Shown piece by piece: positions 7,286 through 14,262 of a stretch of DNA of 23,892 nt. How positions within the stretch are numbered: the first letter of the stretch is position 1; each line of letters opens with the position of its first letter. Origin of the DNA: a virus; IMG/VR virus record IMGVR_UViG_3300025133_000595, positions 1 to 23,892 of that record; one strand, given 5' to 3'. Below the pieces are notes generated by a model. The model was not told the DNA's origin, did not search any database, and saw only the letters and a program-made list of their open reading frames with translations. Both the position numbers and the translations under genes were made by a program.

Positions 7286-8557
7286 TCAGGGACGGGGTAT
7301 CCAGCCGCCACGGTTATACAAGGGTCCTTGCGTTTTGACCCAGGCGTTGTATTGTGACCGGGTGCGTGTGGTGATGGCGACGTAAGCTGCTGTTTTGTCG
7401 ATGTCGCCGTAATCGATGTAAGATGTTCCTCGCCTCAAATTAACTATCTGGTCAAATTCGTAAAGCTGCCATTTTTCGCGGGGGGTGATCTGCCCGGCTC
7501 GGAGCCCTGCGTTTATGGTGTCTATGGAGAGCTTCTCTTCACCAACGTCAATCTGCCATAACCAGGACTGAAACTGGCTCTCTTCCACTGCGCTGCCCGC
7601 TTCGGGCAGATCCGCGGGTACGGCACTCGCCGCGTTCACCGGCACTGTGGCCCCCTCGCTGCGCACGGCAGTAGCAAATTGATCAGTCACGTAAGGAAAA
7701 TTACCAAAGTTTAACTTAGGGTCATTAAACCTATAGGTTATTTGAGTCCTGGACATGCCATCCTCTATACTCTTTACCTTGACTGGCTTTCTTTTACCGG
7801 TGCTCGCTTCAAAACCCAAACTGTGTTCATGGGTCACCACAAACTCAAAGTTTAACCGAATTGCTTTGGGGTAATATTCGGCTTTTCCTTCGGGAGTCAT
7901 GCCGTAAAAAAATCCATTCTCCACCATAGGGTCCATAGTTATGCCGTTAACAAAGCCGAGAAGTGCACCACCTGTTTGAGAGTTTTGTATTAAATTTCCA
8001 AATTTTACCTTCCACATGGGGTCCTGATTGATAACCCCGATTGCATCCTGGGGATTAGCCGGCTTATCCCGCGATGACTGGGCATATAGAGGGTACAAAA
8101 AACTAATCAGCTTATTAATCTTAAATAAATTACGCATGGCGTGCTCATAAGACTCAGCCGGAACTTCCCAAGCAAGTGATATAGCTCTCTTCGTGTGCAT
8201 AAAGGTTGCCATAGGATCCATCCGCCCGTACACCTTTTCGGAATTCCACGATGAATTATAGGCATCTCCGAAAGCTGTTATGAAAGCAGGGAAGGTAACG
8301 GTAAAGCCTGTGGGCACATGTTCAATATACAAACGCTGCTGTCCCACAGTCTCCAAGTTGCGAGCCCCGGCAACTCGGGTCTGAATGGGACGGCCGTTTA
8401 TGTCTTCGTGATCCTCCCGAGCGGCGGCGGCGGTGCGGGCGTTGCGGGTGATATCTCGTCCAGCCTGAAGGGTTTGACGGTAGTCTGAGTCCCCGGCGAT
8501 GTTAGTAGCTATAGCTTTCGCTTTTCTTTGTGCTCGTAAATTGATTTTCTTGGTCAT
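7286..8557 (-). CDS. Tail-tube initiator/baseplate-cap-like protein, paralogue B (423 aa)
   Basis: Residues 80-158 form a conserved block: HVPTGFTVTFPAFITAF, YGRMDPMATF, RAISLAWEVPAESY and INKLISFLYPLY. These are followed by VKFGNLI, GALLGFVNGITMDP and FVVTHEHSLGF. The upstream gene has the same blocks in the same order, so the two are paralogues. Alternating hydrophobic residues suggest a beta-rich tube-like fold. Tape measure, then two related proteins, then gp53-like, is the place where T4 has gp48 and gp54, which cap the hub and start the tail tube. I infer that role from order and fold pattern, not from direct similarity to gp48 or gp54. The C-terminus (about 340-423) is unique to this copy and basic. 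The ATG overlaps the stop of paralogue A by 4 nt (ATGA), so translation is coupled. Confidence 0.65.
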   Translation of the reverse strand: MTKKINLRAQRKAKAIATNIAGDSDYRQTLQAGRDITRNARTAAAAREDHEDINGRPIQTRVAGARNLETVGQQRLYIEHVPTGFTVTFPAFITAFGDAYNSSWNSEKVYGRMDPMATFMHTKRAISLAWEVPAESYEHAMRNLFKINKLISFLYPLYAQSSRDKPANPQDAIGVINQDPMWKVKFGNLIQNSQTGGALLGFVNGITMDPMVENGFFYGMTPEGKAEYYPKAIRLNFEFVVTHEHSLGFEASTGKRKPVKVKSIEDGMSRTQITYRFNDPKLNFGNFPYVTDQFATAVRSEGATVPVNAASAVPADLPEAGSAVEESQFQSWLWQIDVGEEKLSIDTINAGLRAGQITPREKWQLYEFDQIVNLRRGTSYIDYGDIDKTAAYVAITTRTRSQYNAWVKTQGPLYNRGGWIPRP

Positions 8558-9876
8558 AATCCTGAATAATCCATCTTATTCCAACCAGTCGCTGAATTGG
8601 GGTCCCTAAACAACTCCCCTTTCTCGATCCTTGGATGTCGATACAATAACTCAGCCTCCTCCCTCGTAATCTTGTTGAAGTAGAGAGCGTTGCGGACATT
8701 TAAAGTTCCAAGTCTTTCTCGCTCCATCATTTCTCCAAAGACGCTGCTGTCGTCCGGATCGGGCGCGTCGGGCTCGACTGAATTAATAATATTCTGGCGT
8801 GATGTAGAGCGAGAAGAGGTCCCGGCATCTACCCGAGTATGGTACGGAAAGTTGTTCCATTTCACCTCGGTGTCATTAAAAGAATAAGAGGTGGTTATGG
8901 TTTGTCGGTTACGACGGCGGGTTACCCCTTCAGCCCAATCATATTTTTCATCAATCTTATCCCTGGTTGAGTCACTAACCCGATAGCCCAATTTGTGATC
9001 ATGGAGCACCTTGAGTTCAAGATTCAAGCGAAATGTTTTTGCGAAATATCGAGGTCCCGTGGACGTCACTTCGTTGAACATACCATATTCCATAGCCGGA
9101 TCATAAGTGACGCCGCGGCAGTACCCTAAAAGTCCATCCCCAGAGACCGCACTTATTACAAGGTTCCCAAAACTAATCCGGACCAGGGGACTTTGATTAA
9201 TACCGGTGGCGGCGTTTGTTCGGTCGCCCTCATATAGGGGATATAGATAGCTGATGAGTTGGTTGACTGCGCCCAGATTAAATTCTGCATCAATATAAGA
9301 CTCCGCCGGCACGTTCCACCCCAAGGAAAGAGTTCGTTCCGTACCATTAAATGTAGCAATAGGATCCATGCGACCGAAGACACTCTCCTGGGTCCAGTCA
9401 GCATTATAAGCATCGTTGAAGGTATCCAAAAATGCGGGAAACCCTACCTGAAATCCTGTGGCAATATGGGTAATAGTCAACGTTTGCTTAAGTTGGCGAG
9501 CAAGGTTCGTAACACCCGGAAGATCTCCATGCCCGGCCCGAGTCGTCGCGAGGTAATCCCCCGTCTCATCCATTGATGTCTTAAATGGTATTCCACTACT
9601 TTGTTCGTTAAGTCTGGTCTTGTAGCGATCATTAGCTACTTTTTCGGATTCGGCGCGCAAATAATCAGAGAAAGAAGGAGCTTTCGGAGGGGCAGGAAGT
9701 GTCCCCCCTAAGTCAGTTGAGGCGCGAGCGTTGACCTCGCTGAGGGTTTTGTCGTTCGTGAGCCATGCCCTTGAACTCTGTGCCCTCGCACTGTTAGCCT
9801 CTTGGCTTATGGAGCTTCTATAATGTTGAGCAACCGCAGTTGTGCCAGGTACCAAAGGTGGAAATTTCTTAGCCAT
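8554..9876 (-). CDS. Tail-tube initiator/baseplate-cap-like protein, paralogue A (440 aa)
   Basis: It shares more than half of about 80 residues with the next gene over the core block (residues 137-215), by eye: HIATGFQVGFPAFLDTF, FGRMDPIATF, TLSLGWNVPAESY and VNQLISYLYPLY. Later blocks ISFGNLVI, GLLGYCRGVTYDP and VLHDHKLGY match too. The first 130 residues are a polar, helix-prone arm rich in Ala, Ser and Arg and differ from the other copy. The C-terminal 70 residues (EPDAPDPDDSSVFGEMMERE and beyond) keep a weak match to the other copy around INAGLRAGQITPREKWQLYE versus LNVRNALYFNKITREEAELL. The duplication is therefore probably full length with arm replacement. It starts 3 nt after the tape measure stop. 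It is likely a ring component at the baseplate end of the tube, though a general structural role cannot be excluded. Confidence 0.65.
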   Translation of the reverse strand: MAKKFPPLVPGTTAVAQHYRSSISQEANSARAQSSRAWLTNDKTLSEVNARASTDLGGTLPAPPKAPSFSDYLRAESEKVANDRYKTRLNEQSSGIPFKTSMDETGDYLATTRAGHGDLPGVTNLARQLKQTLTITHIATGFQVGFPAFLDTFNDAYNADWTQESVFGRMDPIATFNGTERTLSLGWNVPAESYIDAEFNLGAVNQLISYLYPLYEGDRTNAATGINQSPLVRISFGNLVISAVSGDGLLGYCRGVTYDPAMEYGMFNEVTSTGPRYFAKTFRLNLELKVLHDHKLGYRVSDSTRDKIDEKYDWAEGVTRRRNRQTITTSYSFNDTEVKWNNFPYHTRVDAGTSSRSTSRQNIINSVEPDAPDPDDSSVFGEMMERERLGTLNVRNALYFNKITREEAELLYRHPRIEKGELFRDPNSATGWNKMDYSGL

Positions 9877-9879
9877 TTC

Positions 9880-12096
9880 TTACCCCCTCACGTACATAGG
9901 ATTAAGGACGACATCGACTGCTTTCTCAATGAAGTCAAGTTGAGTGCCTCCCAATTCTAAAGTAATTGGGAGGGTAAGTTCTTTGACGGTGATAGGACCG
10001 GATTGATTCGATCCTCCCGAACTTTCTCTTCCTCTGCCTGCCCGATTTTCTCCAAAGGTTCCTAATTGCAGTAGTCTTCCCTGGGCATCGGTTATGCGGA
10101 GGTCGTCGGCGCGACCCTTCACTCCGGCTGCATGTATGATGGGTCCGGGCGCAAGCGTCGCGTCGTTGACGGCTCCTGTAAGTTCGGGGACCGATCGTCC
10201 AACACTATAGCCAAACATAGCAGCAGGAATTGCTCCCACGCCCCCGGCTCCCGCACCTATTGCTCCGGCGGTGGCGGCACCGGTCAAGCCACCAGCCAGC
10301 CGTGCACGGGCCAGCTTCTTATCTTCTTCTCCGGTTATACCCAAAGATTGAGCAGCATCTTTAATCAGCAACACGCCGCTGGCGATGCCGCCTATTATCT
10401 TCCCGAAGAAAGCAGCGCCTTTTGATATGGCTGAAAGTTTAGATCCGAGTGCGGACATCCCGCTGATTAGAGGGCTGAACAACACTTTGAGCCCCTTGAT
10501 CGCCCAGCCGATGCTTTTGAGTGCTCCTCCGAGGACCAGCAATTTGCTGGTCAACAGTATGACGCTGGCGATGCCTTTCCCCCAGGAACTGGAGAAAAAA
10601 TCATCCGCGGCTTCAGCCATCTGACCAAGCCAGTCCACTAGTTTGATCGCGGCCGGCGCGAAAGCCATATAGAATTTTTCGTAAGCTATTTGCATTTTTT
10701 CTGTTGCCGTCTTGAATCCAGCCTGACGTTTCTCGTTTATTAGTGTTTCCTTTTGGATTCTGCGCAATTCCATGGGATCGCCAAACATGCGGGTGGCAGT
10801 CTCGGGATCAACCTTTAAGATATCGGCAACCATCTGAAGCTGTCGTTTGCCCATATTCTTCACGACGACGCCCGTACGATCAAACTCGCCGCGCAGAGCC
10901 TTAAACCGGTCGGCATGATCCATATGCATCATATTAACCGACTCAAACTGAGTTCCAAACTGGGCGTTTAACTTACCGGCAGCCTCTGCTGCACTTTCAA
11001 AGGTATCAAAAAGCTCTGCCACATCGAAAATCTGTTTCGATTCCATGCCAAGTTTACGAGCTTCTTCTTGCAGTCTGGTGAATACCTTAATACCTTGCGC
11101 TCCAAAACGTGCCATCTGAGGGTTAAGGTCATTAAAGTCTTTCAGGACTGCGCCGAGGGGACGTCCGGTTCTCATAGCAATCTTTTCAAAAGATGCTGCG
11201 GCTTTGAGTCCGGCTGTCCCAGTGATTCCCAGTCCACGGTTGATCTTATCTAATGTTTTCCCGAAGAGTGCGCCTTCTACACCCTGCACTTTAAACTTGC
11301 GTGCGAGGTCGAAAGTCTCAAAGCGAGCAGTCTTCGACAAGGCATTATAATCCTTGTATTCGTTGCTCAACTCTCCAAGAAGTTGACCCTGTTCCTTGTA
11401 CATGAGCCCCGTGCGGGAGGAACTCTTATAAAAGGTAGCTAAGTCCTTCTGTAAATGGCGAGTGTAGCCTGTTTGGGTTGCCAATGACTTGTTCACTTGG
11501 TCCAGTCCGTGGGCTCGGCGAATCGACTCTTTGGCGATCTCCTTCATACTCTTCAGGTGGCTCATGTTGACGCCGGTGAGGGTTGAGAACAGATCGACGG
11601 TTGCTCCCCACCCTTTTTTGATATCGTGAGCGGCTTTGACGTTATCTTGGGATACGGTGACTAGTTCGCGTTGGTGAGCTATATGGTCTACTAATGTTTT
11701 ATCGGCTTCTTTAAGCGCGGCATGGGCAGCGAGGAGGCTTGCCTTCTCTTTGTCCGATAATTCAATACCCTTAGCTTTTGCCTCGTTCTGGCGGGCTAAG
11801 AGTTCGAGGTACACATTTACTGATTTGATCTCTTGAGCGTTAAGCTGAAGATCGGTCTCTTTCGCCTCCAGGGCTTTCTTATCTTGTATGAGTTTCTTCT
11901 CGCCCCACTTATACTCTTTTTCCTGTAGCTCTAAAAGTCTTTCTTGAGCCTGGATGTGTTTAAGCAGCCGACCGGCTTTCTCTTGGTCGGTCTCGTTGCG
12001 ATTGACCGGTCGTCGAGGATTATTATTGTTGCCGTTGTTATTACCGTTGTTATTACCGTTGTTGTTGCCGTTGTTACCGTTGTTGCCGTTAGTCAT
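9880..12096 (-). CDS. Tail tape measure protein (gp29-like)
   Basis: This protein sets tail length and travels down the tube at ejection. The 738 aa start with an asparagine/glycine tract (3-26), then a charged coiled-coil region (about 35-160). A long helical middle follows, and then a hydrophobic glycine-rich segment of the type IASVILLTSKLLVLGGALKS and GAAFFGKIIGGIASGVLLI (about 505-580). A second such stretch, GGLTGAATAGAIGAGAGGVG, lies near 605-625. The C-terminus ends in a strand pair ITVKELTLPITLELGGTQLD and an amphipathic helix. Coils, membrane-active stretches and a beta tail together are typical of tape measure proteins, as is the place after the assembly chaperones. With the usual 0.15 nm per residue the tail would be about 110 nm, near T4. 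The start is the ATG at 12096; AGGA lies 12 nt upstream. Confidence 0.9.
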   Translation of the reverse strand: MTNGNNGNNGNNNGNNNGNNNGNNNNPRRPVNRNETDQEKAGRLLKHIQAQERLLELQEKEYKWGEKKLIQDKKALEAKETDLQLNAQEIKSVNVYLELLARQNEAKAKGIELSDKEKASLLAAHAALKEADKTLVDHIAHQRELVTVSQDNVKAAHDIKKGWGATVDLFSTLTGVNMSHLKSMKEIAKESIRRAHGLDQVNKSLATQTGYTRHLQKDLATFYKSSSRTGLMYKEQGQLLGELSNEYKDYNALSKTARFETFDLARKFKVQGVEGALFGKTLDKINRGLGITGTAGLKAAASFEKIAMRTGRPLGAVLKDFNDLNPQMARFGAQGIKVFTRLQEEARKLGMESKQIFDVAELFDTFESAAEAAGKLNAQFGTQFESVNMMHMDHADRFKALRGEFDRTGVVVKNMGKRQLQMVADILKVDPETATRMFGDPMELRRIQKETLINEKRQAGFKTATEKMQIAYEKFYMAFAPAAIKLVDWLGQMAEAADDFFSSSWGKGIASVILLTSKLLVLGGALKSIGWAIKGLKVLFSPLISGMSALGSKLSAISKGAAFFGKIIGGIASGVLLIKDAAQSLGITGEEDKKLARARLAGGLTGAATAGAIGAGAGGVGAIPAAMFGYSVGRSVPELTGAVNDATLAPGPIIHAAGVKGRADDLRITDAQGRLLQLGTFGENRAGRGRESSGGSNQSGPITVKELTLPITLELGGTQLDFIEKAVDVVLNPMYVRG
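12019..12090 (-). repeat. GNN/GNNN codon repeat at the start of the tape measure gene
   Basis: The first codons after ATG ACT are an imperfect AAC/AAT/GGC/GGT repeat coding for about 24 Asn and Gly residues. The unit changes from GNN to GNNN along the run. Such a tract is disordered and can change length by replication slippage. In this place it may serve as a flexible leader for chaperone binding or for processing of the tape measure protein. Confidence 0.85.
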
Positions 12097-12108
12097 CTAC
12101 TGGTTTTC

Positions 12109-12438
12109 CTAATTGCGGATAGGCCAGTTAATGCCTGACTCGCGTTCAAAACGCTTAATGGCTACGTCCAGGCGCGCTTTTTGCTGGTAGGTCATGGGGT
12201 CGTCGAGCCCGTATTTACGGATAAAGTCCATATAACGCTTTTCGTTCACTAAAGCATCAGTAAAACGTTCTACCTCAATACGGTTGCCGCGGACCCGAAC
12301 AGGGATTCGACGACCCTTGAACATCTTGGATAAAAGATACTCAATCCATGCAGCCAAGACATGGAGAATGTTCTCGTTTAAGGGCTGATTCTTGAAATCA
12401 TTTAGATCAAACACATCATTTTCAAAATCCGGCTTCAT
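12109..12438 (-). CDS. Small conserved tail-cluster protein, 109 aa, function unknown
   Basis: No named family. The protein is soluble, alpha-helical by composition and charged. ILHVLAAWIEYLLSKMF (25-41) is an amphipathic helix. It is followed by RRIPVRVRGNRIEVERFTDA and KRYMDFIRKYGLDDPMTYQQ, and the end is a basic helix closing with GINWPIRN. I recall similar short proteins, with IPVKVRG and a terminal W-P, beside tail genes of aquatic T4-like phages. The ATG at 12438 has AGGAGG 6-7 nt upstream, the strongest ribosome binding site of the tail region, and a copy of the recurrent promoter motif 23 nt upstream. It ends 12 nt before the tape measure gene. A chaperone or hub-assembly role (position of T4 gp27/gp28) is possible but unproven. 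Confidence 0.8.
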   Translation of the reverse strand: MKPDFENDVFDLNDFKNQPLNENILHVLAAWIEYLLSKMFKGRRIPVRVRGNRIEVERFTDALVNEKRYMDFIRKYGLDDPMTYQQKARLDVAIKRFERESGINWPIRN

Positions 12439-12461
12439 AGAAGAGCCTCCTACTATATCTC

Positions 12462-12470
12462 TAAATAGTC
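12462..12470 (-). promoter_or_regulatory. Recurrent motif GACTATTTA, candidate late promoter for the tape measure block
   Basis: It lies in the 45-nt gap before the 109-aa gene, 23 nt from its ATG. A start about 7 nt downstream of the motif would leave a very short leader with the AGGAGG site. It would let the tape measure and baseplate genes be transcribed apart from the tail tube. Confidence 0.5.
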
Positions 12471-12483
12471 AGCAGCATAGATT

Positions 12484-12759
12484 TTAAGTATATTGACGAC
12501 CGCGGCCGCCACGCGTGGTTTGCTGGGCAGCTTTCATTTGTTCTACTTCATGGGTTTTTTGTTCATGGAGCTTTTCAAGGAACCATAAACGCATCCGAAT
12601 AGGGAGGTTATAGGATTCGAAAAAACTCCACCCCCCAAAATATTTTAAGTCAAAAAGTTGGTTATAGACTGTTTGAAGGTACTCATCATTCAGGCCAAAA
12701 AAAGTCCACGCCGAGCGGAACCTCCATGTCCGCTTCATGTCCGCAGTTGGTGCAAACAT
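12484..12759 (-). CDS. gp51-position tail/baseplate assembly protein, probably made by frameshift from the gp26-like gene
   Basis: The open frame holds 91 codons from ATG at 12759 (a second ATG is at 12738). It lies +1 relative to the gp26-like gene and overlaps its last 74 nt. Neither ATG has a ribosome binding site. The part that looks like real protein begins at FFGLNDEYLQTVYNQLFDL and continues with GGWSFFESYNLPIRMRLWFL and a charged helix. The residues before it (TADMKRTWRFRSAWT) are just the shifted reading of the zinc-site codons. The conserved-looking part thus begins at the T7 run. I infer that the product is mainly the C-terminal 70 residues joined to the gp26-like protein. In T4, genes 26 and 51 are neighbours and both act in building the baseplate hub. 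A separate small protein from an internal start remains possible. Confidence 0.65.
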   Translation of the reverse strand: MFAPTADMKRTWRFRSAWTFFGLNDEYLQTVYNQLFDLKYFGGWSFFESYNLPIRMRLWFLEKLHEQKTHEVEQMKAAQQTTRGGRGRQYT

Positions 12760-13579
12760 AATTCTGAGTCATGTCAATGTTAGGAACAAAGGACACGTAC
12801 GTTCTCCGGAGGTACCGGGCATCTCGCGCCGGCATATTCTGGATAAGTGTTTCTTTCATGATTGGGGATGGATCTCCGTTAACACTAACAATGTAGGCAC
12901 GGAAAATATCGGTGGTGGTGGTGTCGTCCTGCTTGCGCTTGCTTTTGCGCTCCGCTTGTTTCGCCAAAGCAAGTTCATCGCTACCAAAAAGAAGCCGGCA
13001 TTCTACGGTGACTTCCGTCATAGGCAGTGTTATGACGAAGGTCTGATCGTCGGTTAAGGTAACCCCGTTATCGCTTTCGATAGCTTCTCGGAAGTTATTA
13101 ATAGGAGGATCTTCGAGATCAAAGCTGAACTCGTCTGTAACATTACAAGAGGGACACTCGACCTTTGTATCATACATCGCCCCGTAGCCCGTACGTCGAG
13201 CCGCCACCAGTAGGGCATTCTTATCGCCTACCAAAAGATCCCCTACCTGAATAGACGAATCAATGAACAAGTTTTGGAGCATCCGATCCAACGCCAGTCC
13301 TTCCTTAAGAAGAGAGCGGGAAGTAAGAATGTCTTCTTCTTTTGCCGTCATATACCGTATTTCTATCATGTCTACGTTATGCAACGGATGTCCGGCGGGG
13401 TAAAACATCCCGCCGCTGGGCAATTTCACAAATTCAGTTGGTGTGGCCCAATTAAAGGCTGGGGTGTTTGCCGCGGCTTGAGGAGTGCCCGGAGGGTTAG
13501 TTACAATTGGAGCAGGGCTTTCCTCTTGGTGCTCGAAAGCATCTTCGGGAAGCCCTGTCCGGTTTTGATTACGACTCAT
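12686..13579 (-). CDS. Baseplate hub assembly protein, gp26-like, four-cysteine zinc site
   Basis: The 297-aa protein has a disordered Pro/Ala-rich leader (1-45). A conserved start block follows: TEFVKLPSGGMFYPAGHPL, then IEIRYMTAKEEDILTSRSLL (about 48-91). Two CxxC pairs, CPSC (142-145) and CTNC (276-279), lie in strand pairs and probably bind one zinc ion. This F-V-x-L-P-S-x-G..Y and M-T-x-x-E-E-D-x-L pattern with two CxxC motifs is what I know from the gp26-type hub proteins of T4-like phages. T4 gp26 has 208 aa, so this version is longer, partly because of the leader. It is the first gene after the tail tube, as expected for a tail-assembly chaperone. Its last codons hold the frameshift site. 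The start ATG at 13579 has AAAGG upstream, below a strong stem-loop. Confidence 0.75.
   Translation of the reverse strand: MSRNQNRTGLPEDAFEHQEESPAPIVTNPPGTPQAAANTPAFNWATPTEFVKLPSGGMFYPAGHPLHNVDMIEIRYMTAKEEDILTSRSLLKEGLALDRMLQNLFIDSSIQVGDLLVGDKNALLVAARRTGYGAMYDTKVECPSCNVTDEFSFDLEDPPINNFREAIESDNGVTLTDDQTFVITLPMTEVTVECRLLFGSDELALAKQAERKSKRKQDDTTTTDIFRAYIVSVNGDPSPIMKETLIQNMPARDARYLRRTYVSFVPNIDMTQNYVCTNCGHEADMEVPLGVDFFWPE
12697..12703 (-). other. Candidate programmed ribosomal frameshift site (T7 run, +1 or -2)
   Basis: The minus strand reads GTG GAC TTT TTT TGG CCT GAA TGA in the gp26-like frame. Skipping one T (+1) or slipping back two (-2) gives TTT TTT GGC CTG AAT GAT, which enters the downstream frame. 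The fused protein would have 364 or 365 residues. The site is three sense codons before the zero-frame stop, a typical place. A -2 shift is known for phage Mu tail chaperone genes and -1 for lambda G/GT. Confidence 0.55.
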
Positions 13580-13593
13580 TTATAGAACCTTTC

Positions 13594-13623
13594 TTTTCTC
13601 CACTATATCATAGCTGGAGAAAA
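13594..13623 (-). promoter_or_regulatory. Strong stem-loop between the tail tube and gp26-like genes
   Basis: The arms TTTTCTCCA (coding strand, 13615-13623) and TGGAGAAAA (13594-13602) pair over 9 bp. An inner CTAT/ATAG adds 4 bp with a GAT loop and one bulged base. No T run follows on the minus strand, so it does not look like an intrinsic terminator. It may protect the 3' end of the tail tube message or control entry into the gp26-like gene. Confidence 0.6.
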
Positions 13624-13654
13624 TGTTTAAGTGGGAGTAGCTCGGGGGGTGTTC

Positions 13655-14221
13655 TCAGCCGCCGGCTGCGCCGGAGCCGCGTCCTGCACCCGAGATCTCC
13701 AGTTTTGCCCAATCGAACTGCATTTCAATAGTTACTTCATTCATTTCATCGGAGGTATAATCCAACGAGCCGCCGAAATCAACGCTCGTAATGAAAGGAT
13801 TTTGAAGAGCCCATCTTTCGATAATCTTGCCGTCCTCGTTGATCTGATCAATAAAGACTTGCCCGATTTGCTCCGTAAACTTACGCTTACTTAAACTGGC
13901 TTTTGATTGAGCAGCAGTTGTAGGGAACTTATATCCACTTGCGCCGAGAACATCCAAGAAGGCAAAAGACAAATCAGGATGCACAGGATCAACCAAAGTG
14001 ATAGTAATCGGATCCCAAGTAACACGTCCCGGATACTTGAAGGTGTGATCAATATACTGGTGCTCAATCAGGGAGACATTGGCTTTAGGCTTAGTTGCCG
14101 TCTTCACGGTCCAAACCGGGATTGCTCCTTGTCCGCCGGATGAACGGCTGCTAAACTTAAGTTCAAATCGAAACCGGCGTTTTGGCTCTGTCCGCACGTC
14201 ATTCCAAAATAGTTCTGCCAT
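13655..14221 (-). CDS. Tail tube protein (gp19-like)
   Basis: It forms the inner tube of the contractile tail. The 188 aa compare well with T4 gp19 (163 aa). The pattern is that of tube proteins: RRFRFELKFS near the start, PVWTVKTATKPKANVSLIEH (about 35-54), FKYPGRVTWDPITITLVDPV (61-80), then a helix and a closing strand pair NPFITSVDFGGSLDYTSDEM and VTIEMQFDWAKLE. In gp19-like proteins the segment Y-P-G-x-x-x-[WF]-x-P-I-[TS]-[IV]-T-[LF]-x-D is the clearest signature. A short Gly/Ala tail (GAGRGSGAAGG) follows and is probably disordered. It lies directly downstream of the tail sheath, as in T4. The start codon ATG at 14221 has GGGAG 12 nt upstream, rather far. Confidence 0.9.
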   Translation of the reverse strand: MAELFWNDVRTEPKRRFRFELKFSSRSSGGQGAIPVWTVKTATKPKANVSLIEHQYIDHTFKYPGRVTWDPITITLVDPVHPDLSFAFLDVLGASGYKFPTTAAQSKASLSKRKFTEQIGQVFIDQINEDGKIIERWALQNPFITSVDFGGSLDYTSDEMNEVTIEMQFDWAKLEISGAGRGSGAAGG

Positions 14222-14236
14222 TGTCTTACATACTCC

Positions 14237-14249
14237 CTAATATATTTAG
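14237..14249 (-). promoter_or_regulatory. AT-rich palindrome CTAAATATATTAG before the tail tube gene
   Basis: It sits in the 41-nt gap between sheath stop and tube start. The coding strand reads TACTAAATATATTAGGG, close to a T4-type late box (TAAATA) but without the GACTATTTA motif found elsewhere. It may be a variant promoter for the abundant tube protein. Weak evidence. Confidence 0.3.
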
Positions 14250-14262
14250 TATCGCTCTACGA

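Noticed and set aside
6949-7311. Open frame of 120 aa covering the gp53-like gene in another minus-strand frame
   Set aside because: It overlaps almost all of the LysM-like gene, lacks any family pattern beyond its first residues, and starts inside the previous gene without a better ribosome binding site.
13571-13590. TATAAATGA overlapping the gp26-like start, similar to the T4 late box
   Set aside because: A promoter there would begin transcription inside the coding region; the likeness comes from the AT-rich leader and start codon.
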